From contig NZ_FNZM01000010.1 in assembly GCF_900109265.1 (NCBI RefSeq), positions 1 through 64,000 of the forward strand: 64,000 nt of DNA. Direction: 5' to 3'. This document shows, piece by piece, positions 6,958 to 15,269 of this stretch; within the stretch, counting starts at the first letter, position 1, and each line of letters starts with the position of its first letter. This DNA comes from Paraburkholderia tropica (GTDB taxonomy: Bacteria > Pseudomonadota > Gammaproteobacteria > Burkholderiales > Burkholderiaceae). The translations under genes were made by a program, and so were the position numbers. The notes under the pieces were generated by a model. That model was not told where the DNA came from and ran no database searches. It saw only the letters and a list, made by a program, of their open reading frames with translations.

Positions 6958-7746
6958 ATGAGAGCAAGACGAAGTTTTAACGTTGACGAAGCGTTGGCGG
7001 AATGCCAGGTTGATCCAGATGCGGCGTTGGCGGAGTTGACGGCGGAGGCGGAACGCGCATCGAAGCCCAAGCGGCCAATGATTGGCTTACGGGGTGACAC
7101 CGAGGCCAAGCGCGCGCTTAGAGAGGCGCGGGCCAAGCTGTCGGGGCTGCGATGCCCTGTGTGCGGAGGGCCGCCCGCAGTGCAGGATCATTGCCACGGA
7201 ACGGGGATGACGCGAGGCGTGCTATGCCGCCCGTGCAATGGTGCAGAGGGGCATCTGGCGAAAGGCGATACTCAGGACGCAATCTGGCACCGCGCGAAGT
7301 ACGGCGGCTTGCCGGCGGGCTGGCTGGCCAGAATGGAGGACTACCTGAGGTTCTGGAAGCGCCCGTGCGAGGTCTTAGGGGGCATCATGGATCGCTACGG
7401 AGCGCTAGACGCAACACCCGCGCAACAGGTGCCAGACGACATGCCGCGCGAGGTTCTGGAGGCTCTTGTGCAGCTCAGTGAAGAACTTTCAGGCGATCCC
7501 GCCAAGGTGCGCCCAGCGGCTTGGGAGGACGAATGGGCCAGAATTTACGCCAGCCTAGGCCAGAGGCTCTGCTGGAAACAGGGCGCGATAGCGGTATCTA
7601 TGCTGATCCTGGCTATCGAGTGGGGGGCAAAGCTGCGGCTTTTGGACAAAGCTGAGGCCGACGAGGCGGCGGCAAGTTGGGATCGGCCGGAGACGCAAGA
7701 ATATGTGCGTAGTGGATTGCCTCTTATTGCTGTACGCTTCCAATAG
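6958..7746 (+). CDS. Endonuclease VII-like HNH nuclease (recombination endonuclease)
   Basis: Protein of 262 residues. ATG 6958 is preferred to a TTG at 6919 because GAAGGGG lies 12 bases upstream. A beta-beta-alpha metal nuclease core is clear: CPVC (66-69), DHCHGTGMTRG (77-87) and CRPCN (90-94), with two CxxC pairs holding zinc and Asp/His/Asn in the active site, as in phage T4 endonuclease VII, which cuts branched DNA. N-terminal helices (residues 5-60) precede the nuclease, and the C-terminal 150 residues are helical and unrecognised. It follows the helicase gene on the same strand by about 110 bases, so the two may form one operon. Confidence 0.82.
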   Translation: MRARRSFNVDEALAECQVDPDAALAELTAEAERASKPKRPMIGLRGDTEAKRALREARAKLSGLRCPVCGGPPAVQDHCHGTGMTRGVLCRPCNGAEGHLAKGDTQDAIWHRAKYGGLPAGWLARMEDYLRFWKRPCEVLGGIMDRYGALDATPAQQVPDDMPREVLEALVQLSEELSGDPAKVRPAAWEDEWARIYASLGQRLCWKQGAIAVSMLILAIEWGAKLRLLDKAEADEAAASWDRPETQEYVRSGLPLIAVRFQ

Positions 7747-7765
7747 ATTCATTTAGAGGCTAGGG

Positions 7766-7826
7766 GTCACAGCGGTGAAGGGCTGTCTTCCTTTGCCGAA
7801 CTGTGACACCGGCCTGTTACACCGGC
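7766..7826. repeat. Inverted and direct repeats next to the attachment site
   Basis: GTCACAG (7766-7772) is mirrored by CTGTGAC (7801-7807), and TGTGACACCGGC (7802-7813) is nearly repeated as TGTTACACCGGC (7815-7826). Short direct repeats close to the att core are typical arm sites for a tyrosine integrase or excisionase, but they could also be iteron-like. The function is inferred from position. Confidence 0.4.
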
Positions 7827-7881
7827 AACGCACTGTTTTTGTAAATTATTGATTTATTTTGGTATTTTTGGGTGCGCCCGG

Positions 7882-7906
7882 GGTTCAAATCCTCTCGCCC
7901 CGACCA
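7882..7906 (+). other. Island attachment site (attR): 3' end of a tRNA, probably tRNA-Pro
   Basis: Twenty-five bases match a tRNA 3' end: T-loop TTCAAAT, T-stem half CCTCT, acceptor half CGCCCCG, discriminator A and CCA. A C1:G72 pair with A73 and this T-arm are typical of tRNA-Pro. Upstream bases do not continue the tRNA (the 5' T-stem AGAGG is replaced), so only the 3' end is present. The tRNA terminator follows at once. This is the classic right junction of a tRNA-targeted element. Confidence 0.75.
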
Positions 7907-7914
7907 GGAAGTTG

Positions 7915-7950
7915 AAAAAGGACTTACGGTGAAAACCGTAGGTCCTTTTT
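7915..7950 (+). terminator. Strong terminator of the disrupted tRNA locus
   Basis: A near-perfect 16-bp stem (7915-7930 with 7935-7950) closes on a GAAA tetraloop, with A5 on one side and T5 on the other, so it can work in both directions. Its position nine bases after CCA fits the native tRNA terminator. Confidence 0.85.
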
Positions 7951-8137
7951 CTTTTGGCGCGCGGTTTTCGCGATGACGATGTGCGCAAGAGATATGCGCA
8001 AGAATCGGCTGTTAATTTTTCTCACATATCGGTGAGAATGATTCGCTATGAGGGACCTGTCCGGACCCTTACGATTAGCGCATCGCGCGCGACGCCTGGT
8101 CGCAGCGCAACCGCACATCATCGACCTCGCTGCCTCC

Positions 8138-9076
8138 ATGAATCCGATCGAACTCGCCCAGCTCGTCTTTCTCGCCGCATTGTGGGGCGGCTCATTTCTC
8201 TTTATCCGCGTCGGCGTGACGGATCTCGGTGTGGCGCCGCTGATGGCGCTGCGCGTGGGGATCGGCGCGCTGTTTCTGCTGCTCGTGCTGTTCTCGCGAC
8301 GCTCGCCGCGCGAGGCGCTCGGCGCGCTGCGCGAGCGCGCCTGGCCGCTGCTTGTGGTCGGCTTCTTCAATTCGGCGGCGCCGTTCTGCCTGTTCGCATG
8401 GGCCGAGCTGACGCTCTCCGCAGGTGTGACTTCGGTGATCAACGCGACCACGCCGCTGTTTGGCGCGATCGTCGCGTACTTCTGGCTGAAGGATCGTTTG
8501 AGCGGTTTGCGCGTGGCCGGACTCGTGATCGGTTTCCTCGGCGTGCTCGCGCTGGTCTGGGACCAGATCGTCACGCATGCGGGCGATGGCGCGAGCACGA
8601 CGTCGACGCTGCTCGCGGCGGGTGCGGCGCTGACCGCGTCGGCGCTCTACGGCGTGGCGGCGAGCTATACGAAGCGCCACCTCACGGGCGTCGATCCGCT
8701 CACGGTGGCGGCCGGCACGATGACGGCCGCCACGCTCATCCTCACGCCGTTCGCGATTGCCACCTGGCCGCATGCGGCCGTGTCGATGCACGCGTGGGGC
8801 GCGACGCTCGGCCTCGGCGTCGCCTGCACGGGCCTCGCGTATCTGCTGTTCTTCCGTTTGATCGCGGCGATCGGTCCGGCGCGCACGATCACCGTCACGT
8901 TCGTGATTCCGGTGTTCGGCATTCTGTGGGGCGCGCTGTTTCTCGGCGAGCACGTGTCGATCGGCATGGTCGAGGCGTGCGTGGCGATTCTCTGCGGCAC
9001 CGCGCTCGCCACCGGATTCATCAAGCGTCTGCCCGGCATGGGCGCGCGCGAGCATCGCGCCAGCGCGAAGCACTAG
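8138..9076 (+). CDS. DMT superfamily (EamA) transporter
   Basis: Protein of 312 residues with about ten hydrophobic helices and two EamA repeats. The first begins LVFLAALWGGSFLFIRVG, the second covers roughly residues 155-300 and includes GLAYLLFFRLIAAIGPARTITVTFVIPVFGILWGALFLGE, the usual family ending. Inner-membrane drug/metabolite exporters of this type move small polar metabolites; the substrate cannot be told. ATG 8138 (MNPIEL) is chosen because it starts right before the first helix; the frame is open from 8048. It is the first chromosomal gene beyond the island border. Confidence 0.85.
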   Translation: MNPIELAQLVFLAALWGGSFLFIRVGVTDLGVAPLMALRVGIGALFLLLVLFSRRSPREALGALRERAWPLLVVGFFNSAAPFCLFAWAELTLSAGVTSVINATTPLFGAIVAYFWLKDRLSGLRVAGLVIGFLGVLALVWDQIVTHAGDGASTTSTLLAAGAALTASALYGVAASYTKRHLTGVDPLTVAAGTMTAATLILTPFAIATWPHAAVSMHAWGATLGLGVACTGLAYLLFFRLIAAIGPARTITVTFVIPVFGILWGALFLGEHVSIGMVEACVAILCGTALATGFIKRLPGMGAREHRASAKH

Positions 9077-9551
9077 CCACCAGCCGCTCGCGCACGCCCA
9101 GGTTTCTCCGTTCTCGATGATCGTTGCGTTCGCAACTATCATCGTTCTTCTGCTGGATCGTTCCGCGGCACCCGCCGCGACGATCCGCGTTTCACATCTC
9201 CACGCTCATCCCGTCAAGCCGTTCGCTGAATGCGAGGCCGTCCCGGTCGACCTGCGCGCACCGCTTGCAGGCGCCATGAATATCGCTGAAAGCATTCAGT
9301 CAGCGTGTGCATGATTGCGCGCGCTCGCTGTGAGCACGATCATAAATTCGCGACTAAACTGGCGACACTGCGCAGAAAGTTCATTTGCAAACGACCGAAC
9401 TTGCGCGCAGCGATGGGCTCAAGCCAGTTCACAGGGCGACGACGTTCGCATCCTCGCGCGGGGATCGGGCAGACGTCAGCGCCGGAAGTCAGCGGTTCAG
9501 GGAGAGCGGGCCGGATATGGCCGCGTCGTGAAGTGTCGTTCCTTGTCGGGG
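9077..9551. other. Intergenic stretch with one hairpin
   Basis: A stem of about 12 bp (9116-9128 with 9131-9143, one mismatch) sits after the transporter gene and may end its transcript, although only a short T-rich tail follows. No convincing gene: small frames here lack ribosome sites. Confidence 0.4.
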
Positions 9552-10124
9552 ATGTTCATGACAGCAAGAAAATCGGTGCGGGCGGGCCGCCTGCTCAGGG
9601 GCCTGTGCGCCGCGCTACTCGCTGCCGGCGCAGCCAGTGCGCATGCCGACCAGTTCGGCATTCAGATCGGCCCGGGCGTGGCGGATCACGATGTCAAGAA
9701 GCTCGACTTCGGGCTCGTCTGGGACCCCGGCTTGCAGTGGTGGCACATCGCGGGCTTTCACTTCACGGTGGTCGGCGAGTTTCACGCGGCCTACTGGCAC
9801 CTGAGCGAGACCGCGGCCACGCAGCCGACCATCTGGGAATTCGGCGTGACGCCGGTTTTCCGCATCATCAAGGACACCGGCTGGATCCGTCCGTACTTCG
9901 AGGCGGGCGTGGGCGTGCGCATGCTCACGCACGTCGAGCTGACGCCGGACCGCACGCTGTCGTCGGCCTTCCAGTTCGCGGATATGCTCGGCGTCGGCGC
10001 ACAGTTCGGCGCGCACCAGAACTACCAGGCGGGCGTGCGCTTCCAGCACATCTCGAACGCCGATATCAAGACGCCGAATCCCGGACTCAACTTCACCTGG
10101 GTCTACGTGCAGTACAACTTCTGA
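9552..10124 (+). CDS. pagL: PagL-like lipid A 3-O-deacylase
   Basis: Outer-membrane beta-barrel enzyme that removes the 3-O-linked acyl chain of lipid A and so changes endotoxin recognition. The 190-residue product has a signal peptide ending about AHA/DQ (residue 32), alternating beta strands (FHFTVVGEFHAAYWHL, WIRPYFEAGVGVRM), and the C-terminal signature RFQHISNADIKTPNPG with catalytic His166 and Ser168. It ends in Phe, as barrel proteins do. The position of the third triad residue (14 after His, Glu in P. aeruginosa PagL) is Asn180 here. ATG 9552 or 9558 could be the start; the frame upstream to 9315 has no signal-like sequence. Confidence 0.82.
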   Translation: MFMTARKSVRAGRLLRGLCAALLAAGAASAHADQFGIQIGPGVADHDVKKLDFGLVWDPGLQWWHIAGFHFTVVGEFHAAYWHLSETAATQPTIWEFGVTPVFRIIKDTGWIRPYFEAGVGVRMLTHVELTPDRTLSSAFQFADMLGVGAQFGAHQNYQAGVRFQHISNADIKTPNPGLNFTWVYVQYNF

Positions 10125-10312
10125 ACGCTGTTCCGCTTTCCCGCCTTGCCTCGCGCATGCCGCTGCGGCGCGCCACTGCGCCGCGCCGGCGGCGCTTTCA
10201 CGCCACTACCCGTTACACTATGGTCCATGATGCAGTGCACCACGCGCGCTGCATTGCCGGTTTTTTTCCATAGCGATGCGCCGGCGTCGCGGACAAGGAG
10301 TGAGGAGCAGGC

Positions 10313-11173
10313 ATGGCAATCGAAACGGTAGGGATTGTGGGAGCGGGCACCATGGGCAACGGCATCGCGCAGGCGGTGGCCGTGGCCGGACTCAAGGCGC
10401 TGATGATCGACGTGAACGACGCGGCGCTCGCCAAAGGCGTGGCCACGCTCACGCACAGCCTCGAGCGGCTCGTCTCGAAGGGCAAGCTGGACGCGGGCGT
10501 GCGCGACGCCGCGCTCAAGCGCATCGAAACCTCCACCGACTATCAGCGCCTCGCGAGCGCCGACCTCGTGATCGAGGCGGCCACCGAGAACGCCGAGCTC
10601 AAGACGCGCATCCTCAAGCAGATCGAGAGCGCCGCGCGCGCCGACGCGGTCATCGCCTCGAATACCTCGTCGATTTCGATCACCGCGCTGGCGACCACGC
10701 TCGCCGACCCGTCGCGCTTCATCGGCATGCACTTCTTCAATCCGGTGCCGATGATGCCGCTCGTCGAAGTGATCCGCGGTCTGCAGACGAGCCCGGCCGT
10801 GGCCGAGTCGGTGCGCGAGCTGGCGCAGCGTCTGGGCAAGACGCCCATCGGCGTGAAGAACGCGCCGGGCTTCGTGGTCAACCGCATTCTCGTGCCGATG
10901 ATCAACGAGGCGTTCTTCGTGCTCGCCGAAGGCATCGCGAGCGCCGAGGAAATCGACGCGGGCATGAAGCTGGGCGCGAATCATCCGATCGGGCCGCTCG
11001 CGCTCGCGGACCTGATCGGCCTCGACGTCTGTCTTTCGGTGATGGACGTGTTCCTCAAGGACTTCGGCGACTCGAAGTATCGCGCCTGTCCGCTGCTGCG
11101 CGAGATGGTGGCGGCGGGGCAACTGGGCCGCAAGACGGGCCGCGGCGTGTACAGCTACGACAAGGTTTCGTGA
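10313..11173 (+). CDS. 3-hydroxybutyryl-CoA dehydrogenase
   Basis: NAD-dependent cytoplasmic oxidoreductase that interconverts 3-hydroxyacyl-CoA and 3-oxoacyl-CoA in fatty-acid or butanoate/aromatic catabolism. The 286 residues have the usual family length. A Rossmann motif GAGTMG lies at 10-15, followed by VIEAATENAELK, SNTSSISITALA, the catalytic HFFNPVPMMPLVEV block (His in the active site), and the C-terminal domain with GFVVNRIL and GLDVCLSVMD. AAGGAG and GAGGAG lie just before the ATG. It stands alone between pagL and the convergent galM. Paralogues such as paaH cannot be excluded by sequence alone. Confidence 0.9.
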   Translation: MAIETVGIVGAGTMGNGIAQAVAVAGLKALMIDVNDAALAKGVATLTHSLERLVSKGKLDAGVRDAALKRIETSTDYQRLASADLVIEAATENAELKTRILKQIESAARADAVIASNTSSISITALATTLADPSRFIGMHFFNPVPMMPLVEVIRGLQTSPAVAESVRELAQRLGKTPIGVKNAPGFVVNRILVPMINEAFFVLAEGIASAEEIDAGMKLGANHPIGPLALADLIGLDVCLSVMDVFLKDFGDSKYRACPLLREMVAAGQLGRKTGRGVYSYDKVS

Positions 11174-11200
11174 GCGCGCTTCTTGCTGCTTGAGCCAAAC

Positions 11201-11228
11201 GGTGCATCGCGATTCGTCACGATGCACC
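11201..11228. terminator. Hairpin between convergent genes
   Basis: GGTGCATCG (11201-11209) pairs with CGATGCACC (11220-11228) between the ends of the dehydrogenase and galM genes. There is no long T run, so termination is only likely, not certain. Confidence 0.4.
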
Positions 11229-11252
11229 GCAGCGTTGTGTCTCGTGCGCGCG

Positions 11253-12317
11253 TCAGGCGCGCACGCGCACACCGTACTGCGTGATCTGGCGATACGTGTC
11301 GCCGGGACGCAGCACCGTTGCTTCAGCCAGCGGCGCTTCCATGTTGATCTGATTCGGGAAGCCGCCCGCTTCGAGGCACAGCCCCGCATGGCGCACGCAC
11401 GGCGCGCCGTGACGGCCGGGCTGGCCTTCCAGATAATTCCCCGTGTAGCACTGCAGGCCGCGCTGATCGGTTGCGACCGTCATTTCACGTCCGCTGGCCG
11501 GCTCGTAGACGCTCGCCACCCGGCGCACCGCGTTCGCGGGGTGCTCGCGCAGCACATAGCAATGATCGAAGCCGCGTGCGCGCGCCAGTTGCGCGTCGGG
11601 CCAGTCGAGCCGCGCGCCGAGCGGCGCGCCCTGGCGAAAGTCGAAGGCGGTGCCCGAGACGTCGGCGACGCCGGTCGGAATCATCTGCGGATCGACTTCG
11701 AGCACACTGTCCGCGTCGATCGTGAGGATATGGCCGCGCACGTCCGCGCCCGCTTCGCCGCTCAGATTGAAGTAGCCGTGGCTCGTGAGATTGAGCGGCG
11801 TGGGGGCGTCCGTCACGCCTTCGTATTCGATCGTCAGCGTGCCTTCGTCGTCGAGCGCGTAGCGCACCTGCACGCTCACGTTGCCCGGAAAGCCGCCGTC
11901 GCCTTCGGGCGAGTCGAGCCGCATCAGCAGCGCGCCGCGATCCTCTTCGACTTCCCACAACTGGCGATGAAAACCGTTCGCGCCGCCGTGCAGCAGGTTG
12001 CCGTTTTCGTTGCGGTCGAGCGCGTAGTCGATGCCGTCGAGCGTGAAGCGCGCGCCCGCGATGCGGTTCGCCCAGCGCCCGACCAGCGCGCCCATATAGG
12101 TGCTCGCGGCCTCGTAGTCGGCGGGCGTGTCGTGGCCGAGCAGGATTTCGCCGAGCCGGCCGGCGCGGTCGGGCGCGAGCCAGGAGACGAGCGTCGCGCC
12201 GAAGTCGCTGATCGTCACTTTCATGCCCTGGGCGTTGCGCAGCGTGTAGAGCCGGCAGACGTCGCCGCCGGGCAGCGTGCCCCAGGATTCCGGATTCAGT
12301 TGGACGAGACTGTTCAT
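11253..12317 (-). CDS. galM: Aldose 1-epimerase (mutarotase)
   Basis: Interconverts alpha and beta anomers of free hexoses and pentoses so that isomerases and kinases receive the right form. The 354-residue protein shows the GalM signatures NRIAGARFTLDG, NLLHGGANGFHRQLW (catalytic His), TSHGYFNLSG (second His) and the late GFPNQINMEAPLAEATVLRPGDTY, whose Glu-region ends the active site. It lies directly downstream of xylR on the same strand and next to the xylose genes, so its likely job is xylose (or arabinose) mutarotation. Start ATG 12317; a longer frame upstream is the xylR 3' region. Confidence 0.92.
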   Translation of the reverse strand: MNSLVQLNPESWGTLPGGDVCRLYTLRNAQGMKVTISDFGATLVSWLAPDRAGRLGEILLGHDTPADYEAASTYMGALVGRWANRIAGARFTLDGIDYALDRNENGNLLHGGANGFHRQLWEVEEDRGALLMRLDSPEGDGGFPGNVSVQVRYALDDEGTLTIEYEGVTDAPTPLNLTSHGYFNLSGEAGADVRGHILTIDADSVLEVDPQMIPTGVADVSGTAFDFRQGAPLGARLDWPDAQLARARGFDHCYVLREHPANAVRRVASVYEPASGREMTVATDQRGLQCYTGNYLEGQPGRHGAPCVRHAGLCLEAGGFPNQINMEAPLAEATVLRPGDTYRQITQYGVRVRA

Positions 12318-12355
12318 GTGACGAAGTGGTGGTGGTCGAGGCGGGCGGGCCGCAA

Positions 12356-13594
12356 TCAGCCCGCGGAATGCGTTGAAGGAGCGGCCGCCGACGCCGTGAC
12401 GGCAACGGTCGGCGTCACGCTGTCCTGATACTCGCGCGGTGTGCAGCCGAGCTCGCGCCGGAACACCGCGTACATATATTGCAGCGAAGTGAAGCCGCAG
12501 CGGATCGCCACTTCGGCGCTCGCTGCGTCGCGGCTCGCGAGCAGGGCTTTCGCGGCGTCGAGCTTGTGGCGCAGGATTTCCTGGTGGACGGTGCAATGCA
12601 GTTCGCGCCGGAAATACTCTTCGAGCGACGAGCGCGACACGCCCACGTAATCGGCGACCTGTTCGGTCTTGATGCCCTGGCACGCGTACTGGCGGATGAA
12701 GTGGCGCGCGCGCATGACGTGCGGGCTCGACAGCGGCTCATGGCGCGTCGATTCGAGCACGTTGATGCCGACGGGCGGCACCAGAATGCGCCGCCCCGGA
12801 AAGCGCGCGCCGCCCAGCATCTGATGCAGCATGTGCGCGGCGGTCTTGCCCATTTCCTCGGTGCCCTGAATCACGGACGACAGCGGAATGCGCGTGAGCG
12901 TGCGCGTGAGCGGATCGTTGTCGATGCCGATGATCGCCACCTGCTCGGGCACCGCGATGCCATGCATCAGGCACGCCTGCAGCAACTGACGCGCGCGCGC
13001 GTCGGTCACGGCGATCACGCCGACCGGTTTGGGCAGCGCATCGAGCCAGACGCCCAGTTGTTCGGAAGCCTGATTCCACGACGGCGCGCTGGTCGCGAGA
13101 CCGCGATAGACCGGCGCATCGACGCCTTCGTCGCGGGCGAGCGCCTGAAACGCGAGTTCGCGCTCCTGCGCCCAGCGGTTTTCCTGCGCGACGGGCAGGC
13201 TGTACATCGCCAGATGCGGCAGCCCGGCGCCGATCAGATGCGTCCACGCGAGCGAGACGAGCTTGCGGTTGTCGGTGGCGATATACGGCAGGTCGGCGGG
13301 ATACTGCGCGGCGTCCTCGAACGACGAGCCCACGGCCACGACCGGCAGCGGGCAGCCTTGCAGCGCCTCGGCGACGGCCGGATCGTCGAAGTCGGCGATG
13401 ATGCCGTCGCCCTCGAAGCGCTCGATGCCCGTGAGGCGGCAGCGGAAATCTTCCTCGAGAAACAGATCCCACGCCACGCGCGTCGAGCGCAGGTAATGGC
13501 CGATGCCCGCGATGATCTCGCGGTCGTACACCTTGTTCGCGTTGAAGAGCAGCGCGATCCGATGCGATGTCTGGGAAGCGGGGGCGCGGTTCAT
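12356..13594 (-). CDS. xylR: XylR, AraC-family xylose operon regulator
   Basis: Protein of 412 residues: an N-terminal LacI/PBP1-like sugar-sensing domain (IALLFNANKVYDREIIAGIGHYL, IIGIDNDPLTRTLTRIPLSSVIQG) and a C-terminal AraC DNA-binding domain (about residues 305-400, with VADYVGVSRSSLEEYFRRELHCTVHQEILRHKLDAAK and CGFTSLQYMYAVFRRELGCTPREYQ). This order is diagnostic of proteobacterial XylR, which binds D-xylose and activates xyl promoters. It is divergent from xylA and upstream of galM. ATG 13594 begins MNRAPASQ; 23 residues more are possible in the frame. The sensing domain strongly supports xylose as inducer. Confidence 0.93.
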   Translation of the reverse strand: MNRAPASQTSHRIALLFNANKVYDREIIAGIGHYLRSTRVAWDLFLEEDFRCRLTGIERFEGDGIIADFDDPAVAEALQGCPLPVVAVGSSFEDAAQYPADLPYIATDNRKLVSLAWTHLIGAGLPHLAMYSLPVAQENRWAQERELAFQALARDEGVDAPVYRGLATSAPSWNQASEQLGVWLDALPKPVGVIAVTDARARQLLQACLMHGIAVPEQVAIIGIDNDPLTRTLTRIPLSSVIQGTEEMGKTAAHMLHQMLGGARFPGRRILVPPVGINVLESTRHEPLSSPHVMRARHFIRQYACQGIKTEQVADYVGVSRSSLEEYFRRELHCTVHQEILRHKLDAAKALLASRDAASAEVAIRCGFTSLQYMYAVFRRELGCTPREYQDSVTPTVAVTASAAAPSTHSAG

Positions 13595-13864
13595 GGCGTG
13601 TCGCGGGCGTCTGCAAACCGGCGGTTCGCAGGCGCGGTTGTCTCCGTGTCGGGCGCGGCGCACGATGCGCGCGGCGCGGGCTGTTTTAAGTGTCCGGTTA
13701 TTTTAGGCTCACTGCGGCGCGTGTGCGCGTACGCCGCGCTGCGCTGGCAGGAAACGTTACGCGGCTCGCGCAATTTCGCAATTGCCCGCCTTCGCGCCTC
13801 GCGGGCAGTATGGCGTCACATTGCAAGGCGCGTGCCGTTGCGCCGCAACATAACCGGAGACGCC
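13595..13864. promoter_or_regulatory. xylR-xylA divergent control region
   Basis: This spacer must hold both promoters and the XylR site. Two GCAATT copies nine bases apart (13770-13775 and 13779-13784) with TTTC between them, about 85 bases before xylA, stand out from the G+C-rich surroundings and are the best candidate for a XylR half-site pair. CCGGAGA before ATG 13865 is the xylA ribosome site. Confidence 0.45.
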
Positions 13865-15187
13865 ATGTCGTATTTCGAAGCCATTCCCGCGATTCGTTAC
13901 GAAGGTCCGCAATCGGATAATCCGCTTGCCTATCACCATTACGACCGCACGAAGAAGGTGCTCGGCAAGACGCTCGAAGAGCATTTGCGCATTGCCGCGT
14001 GTTACTGGCATTCGTTCGTGTGGCCGGGCGTCGATATCTTCGGGCAGGGCACGTTCAAACGTCCGTGGCAGCAACCGGGCGATGCAATGGAACGCGCGCA
14101 TCAGAAAGCCGACGCCGCGTTCGAATTCTTCACGAAGCTCGGCGTGCCGTTCTACACCTTCCACGACACCGACGTGTCGCCCGAAGGCAAGGACCTGAAG
14201 GACTACACCGAAAACTTCGCGCGCATGGTCGATTACCTCGGCGCGAAGCAGCAGTCGAGCGGCATGAAGCTGTTGTGGGGCACGGCGAATCTGTTTTCGC
14301 ATCCGCGCTATGCGGGCGGCGCGGCGACGAGCCCGAATCCGGAAGTGTTCGCTTATGCGGCGACGCAGGTGTGCCACGCGCTCGACGCCACGCACAAGCT
14401 CGGCGGCGAAAACTATGTGTTGTGGGGCGGTCGCGAAGGTTACGACACATTGCTGAACACCGATCTCGTACGTGAGCGCGAACAGTTCGCGCGCTTTCTT
14501 TCGATGGTGGTGGAGCACAAGGAGCGCATCGGCTTCAAGGGCGCGCTGCTGATCGAGCCGAAACCGCAGGAACCGACCAAGCATCAATACGATTACGACG
14601 TCGCGACCGTGCATGGCTTCCTCACACAGTACGGACTCCAGAATGAAATTCGCGTGAACATCGAGGCCAATCACGCGACGCTCGCGGGCCATTCGTTCCA
14701 TCACGAAATCGCGATGGCCTACGCGCTCGGTATCTTCGGCAGCGTGGACGCCAATCGCGGCGATCCGCAAAACGGCTGGGACACCGACCAGTTTCCGAAC
14801 AGCGTGGAAGAGCTGACGCTGGCGTTCTACGAGATTCTGCGCCACGGCGGCTTTACGACCGGCGGCATGAATTTCGACGCGAAGGTGCGCCGCCAGAGCA
14901 GCGATCCGGAAGATATGTTCTACGGTCACGTCGGCGCCATCGACGTGCTCGCGCTCGCACTCGAACGCGCCGCTGTGCTGGTCGAGAACGAACGCCTCGA
15001 ACAGTTCAAGCGTCAGCGCTACGCGGGCTGGGACACGGAGTTCGGCCGGAAGATTCTCGCGGGCGGCTTCTCGCTGTCGTCGCTGGCGGCCGATGCGGCG
15101 GCGCACGGTGTCAATCCGCAGCATGCGAGCGGTCATCAGGAGCGCCTCGAAAACGTCGTGAATCAGGCGATTTACGGCCTGCGCTGA
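13865..15187 (+). CDS. xylA: D-xylose isomerase
   Basis: Converts D-xylose to D-xylulose, the first step of the isomerase pathway. The 440 residues match the long class II xylose isomerases. Metal and substrate motifs are present: FHDTDVSPEG (catalytic His/Asp), WGGREGYDTLLNTD, LLIEPKPQEPTKHQYDYD, NIEANHATLAGH (metal Glu and His) and FPNSVEELTLAFYEIL before GGMNFDAKVRR. It opens the xyl transcript, transcribed away from xylR, and is followed by the kinase 82 bases downstream. Confidence 0.96.
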   Translation: MSYFEAIPAIRYEGPQSDNPLAYHHYDRTKKVLGKTLEEHLRIAACYWHSFVWPGVDIFGQGTFKRPWQQPGDAMERAHQKADAAFEFFTKLGVPFYTFHDTDVSPEGKDLKDYTENFARMVDYLGAKQQSSGMKLLWGTANLFSHPRYAGGAATSPNPEVFAYAATQVCHALDATHKLGGENYVLWGGREGYDTLLNTDLVREREQFARFLSMVVEHKERIGFKGALLIEPKPQEPTKHQYDYDVATVHGFLTQYGLQNEIRVNIEANHATLAGHSFHHEIAMAYALGIFGSVDANRGDPQNGWDTDQFPNSVEELTLAFYEILRHGGFTTGGMNFDAKVRRQSSDPEDMFYGHVGAIDVLALALERAAVLVENERLEQFKRQRYAGWDTEFGRKILAGGFSLSSLAADAAAHGVNPQHASGHQERLENVVNQAIYGLR

Positions 15188-15269
15188 GCGCCCACGCGAC
15201 TCGCGAAGTCGGTGCAGCAAGCGGACGCGCGCCTGCGGGCGCGCGCCGCCAGAATAAAGGATGGAGACA

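Larger units (their letters stand above)
1..7906. mobile_element. Right part of a tRNA-integrated genomic island
   Basis: All genes up to 7.75 kb are mobile-type or unrecognised: IS remnant, resolvase, helicase, endonuclease VII-like nuclease, orphan antitoxin, and an A+T-rich cassette. They end at a bare tRNA 3' end (7882-7906) followed by a chromosomal-type terminator, after which gene content becomes typical core chromosome. Integrases that use tRNA genes leave exactly this structure at the end far from the restored tRNA. No tyrosine integrase is visible, so the left border and integrase should lie outside the window. The island call is inference from layout; the tRNA fragment is seen directly. 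Confidence 0.7.

Noticed and set aside
9117..9314. 65-codon forward frame starting with hydrophobic residues
   Set aside because: The start overlaps an inverted repeat, there is no Shine-Dalgarno sequence, and the rest is not protein-like.
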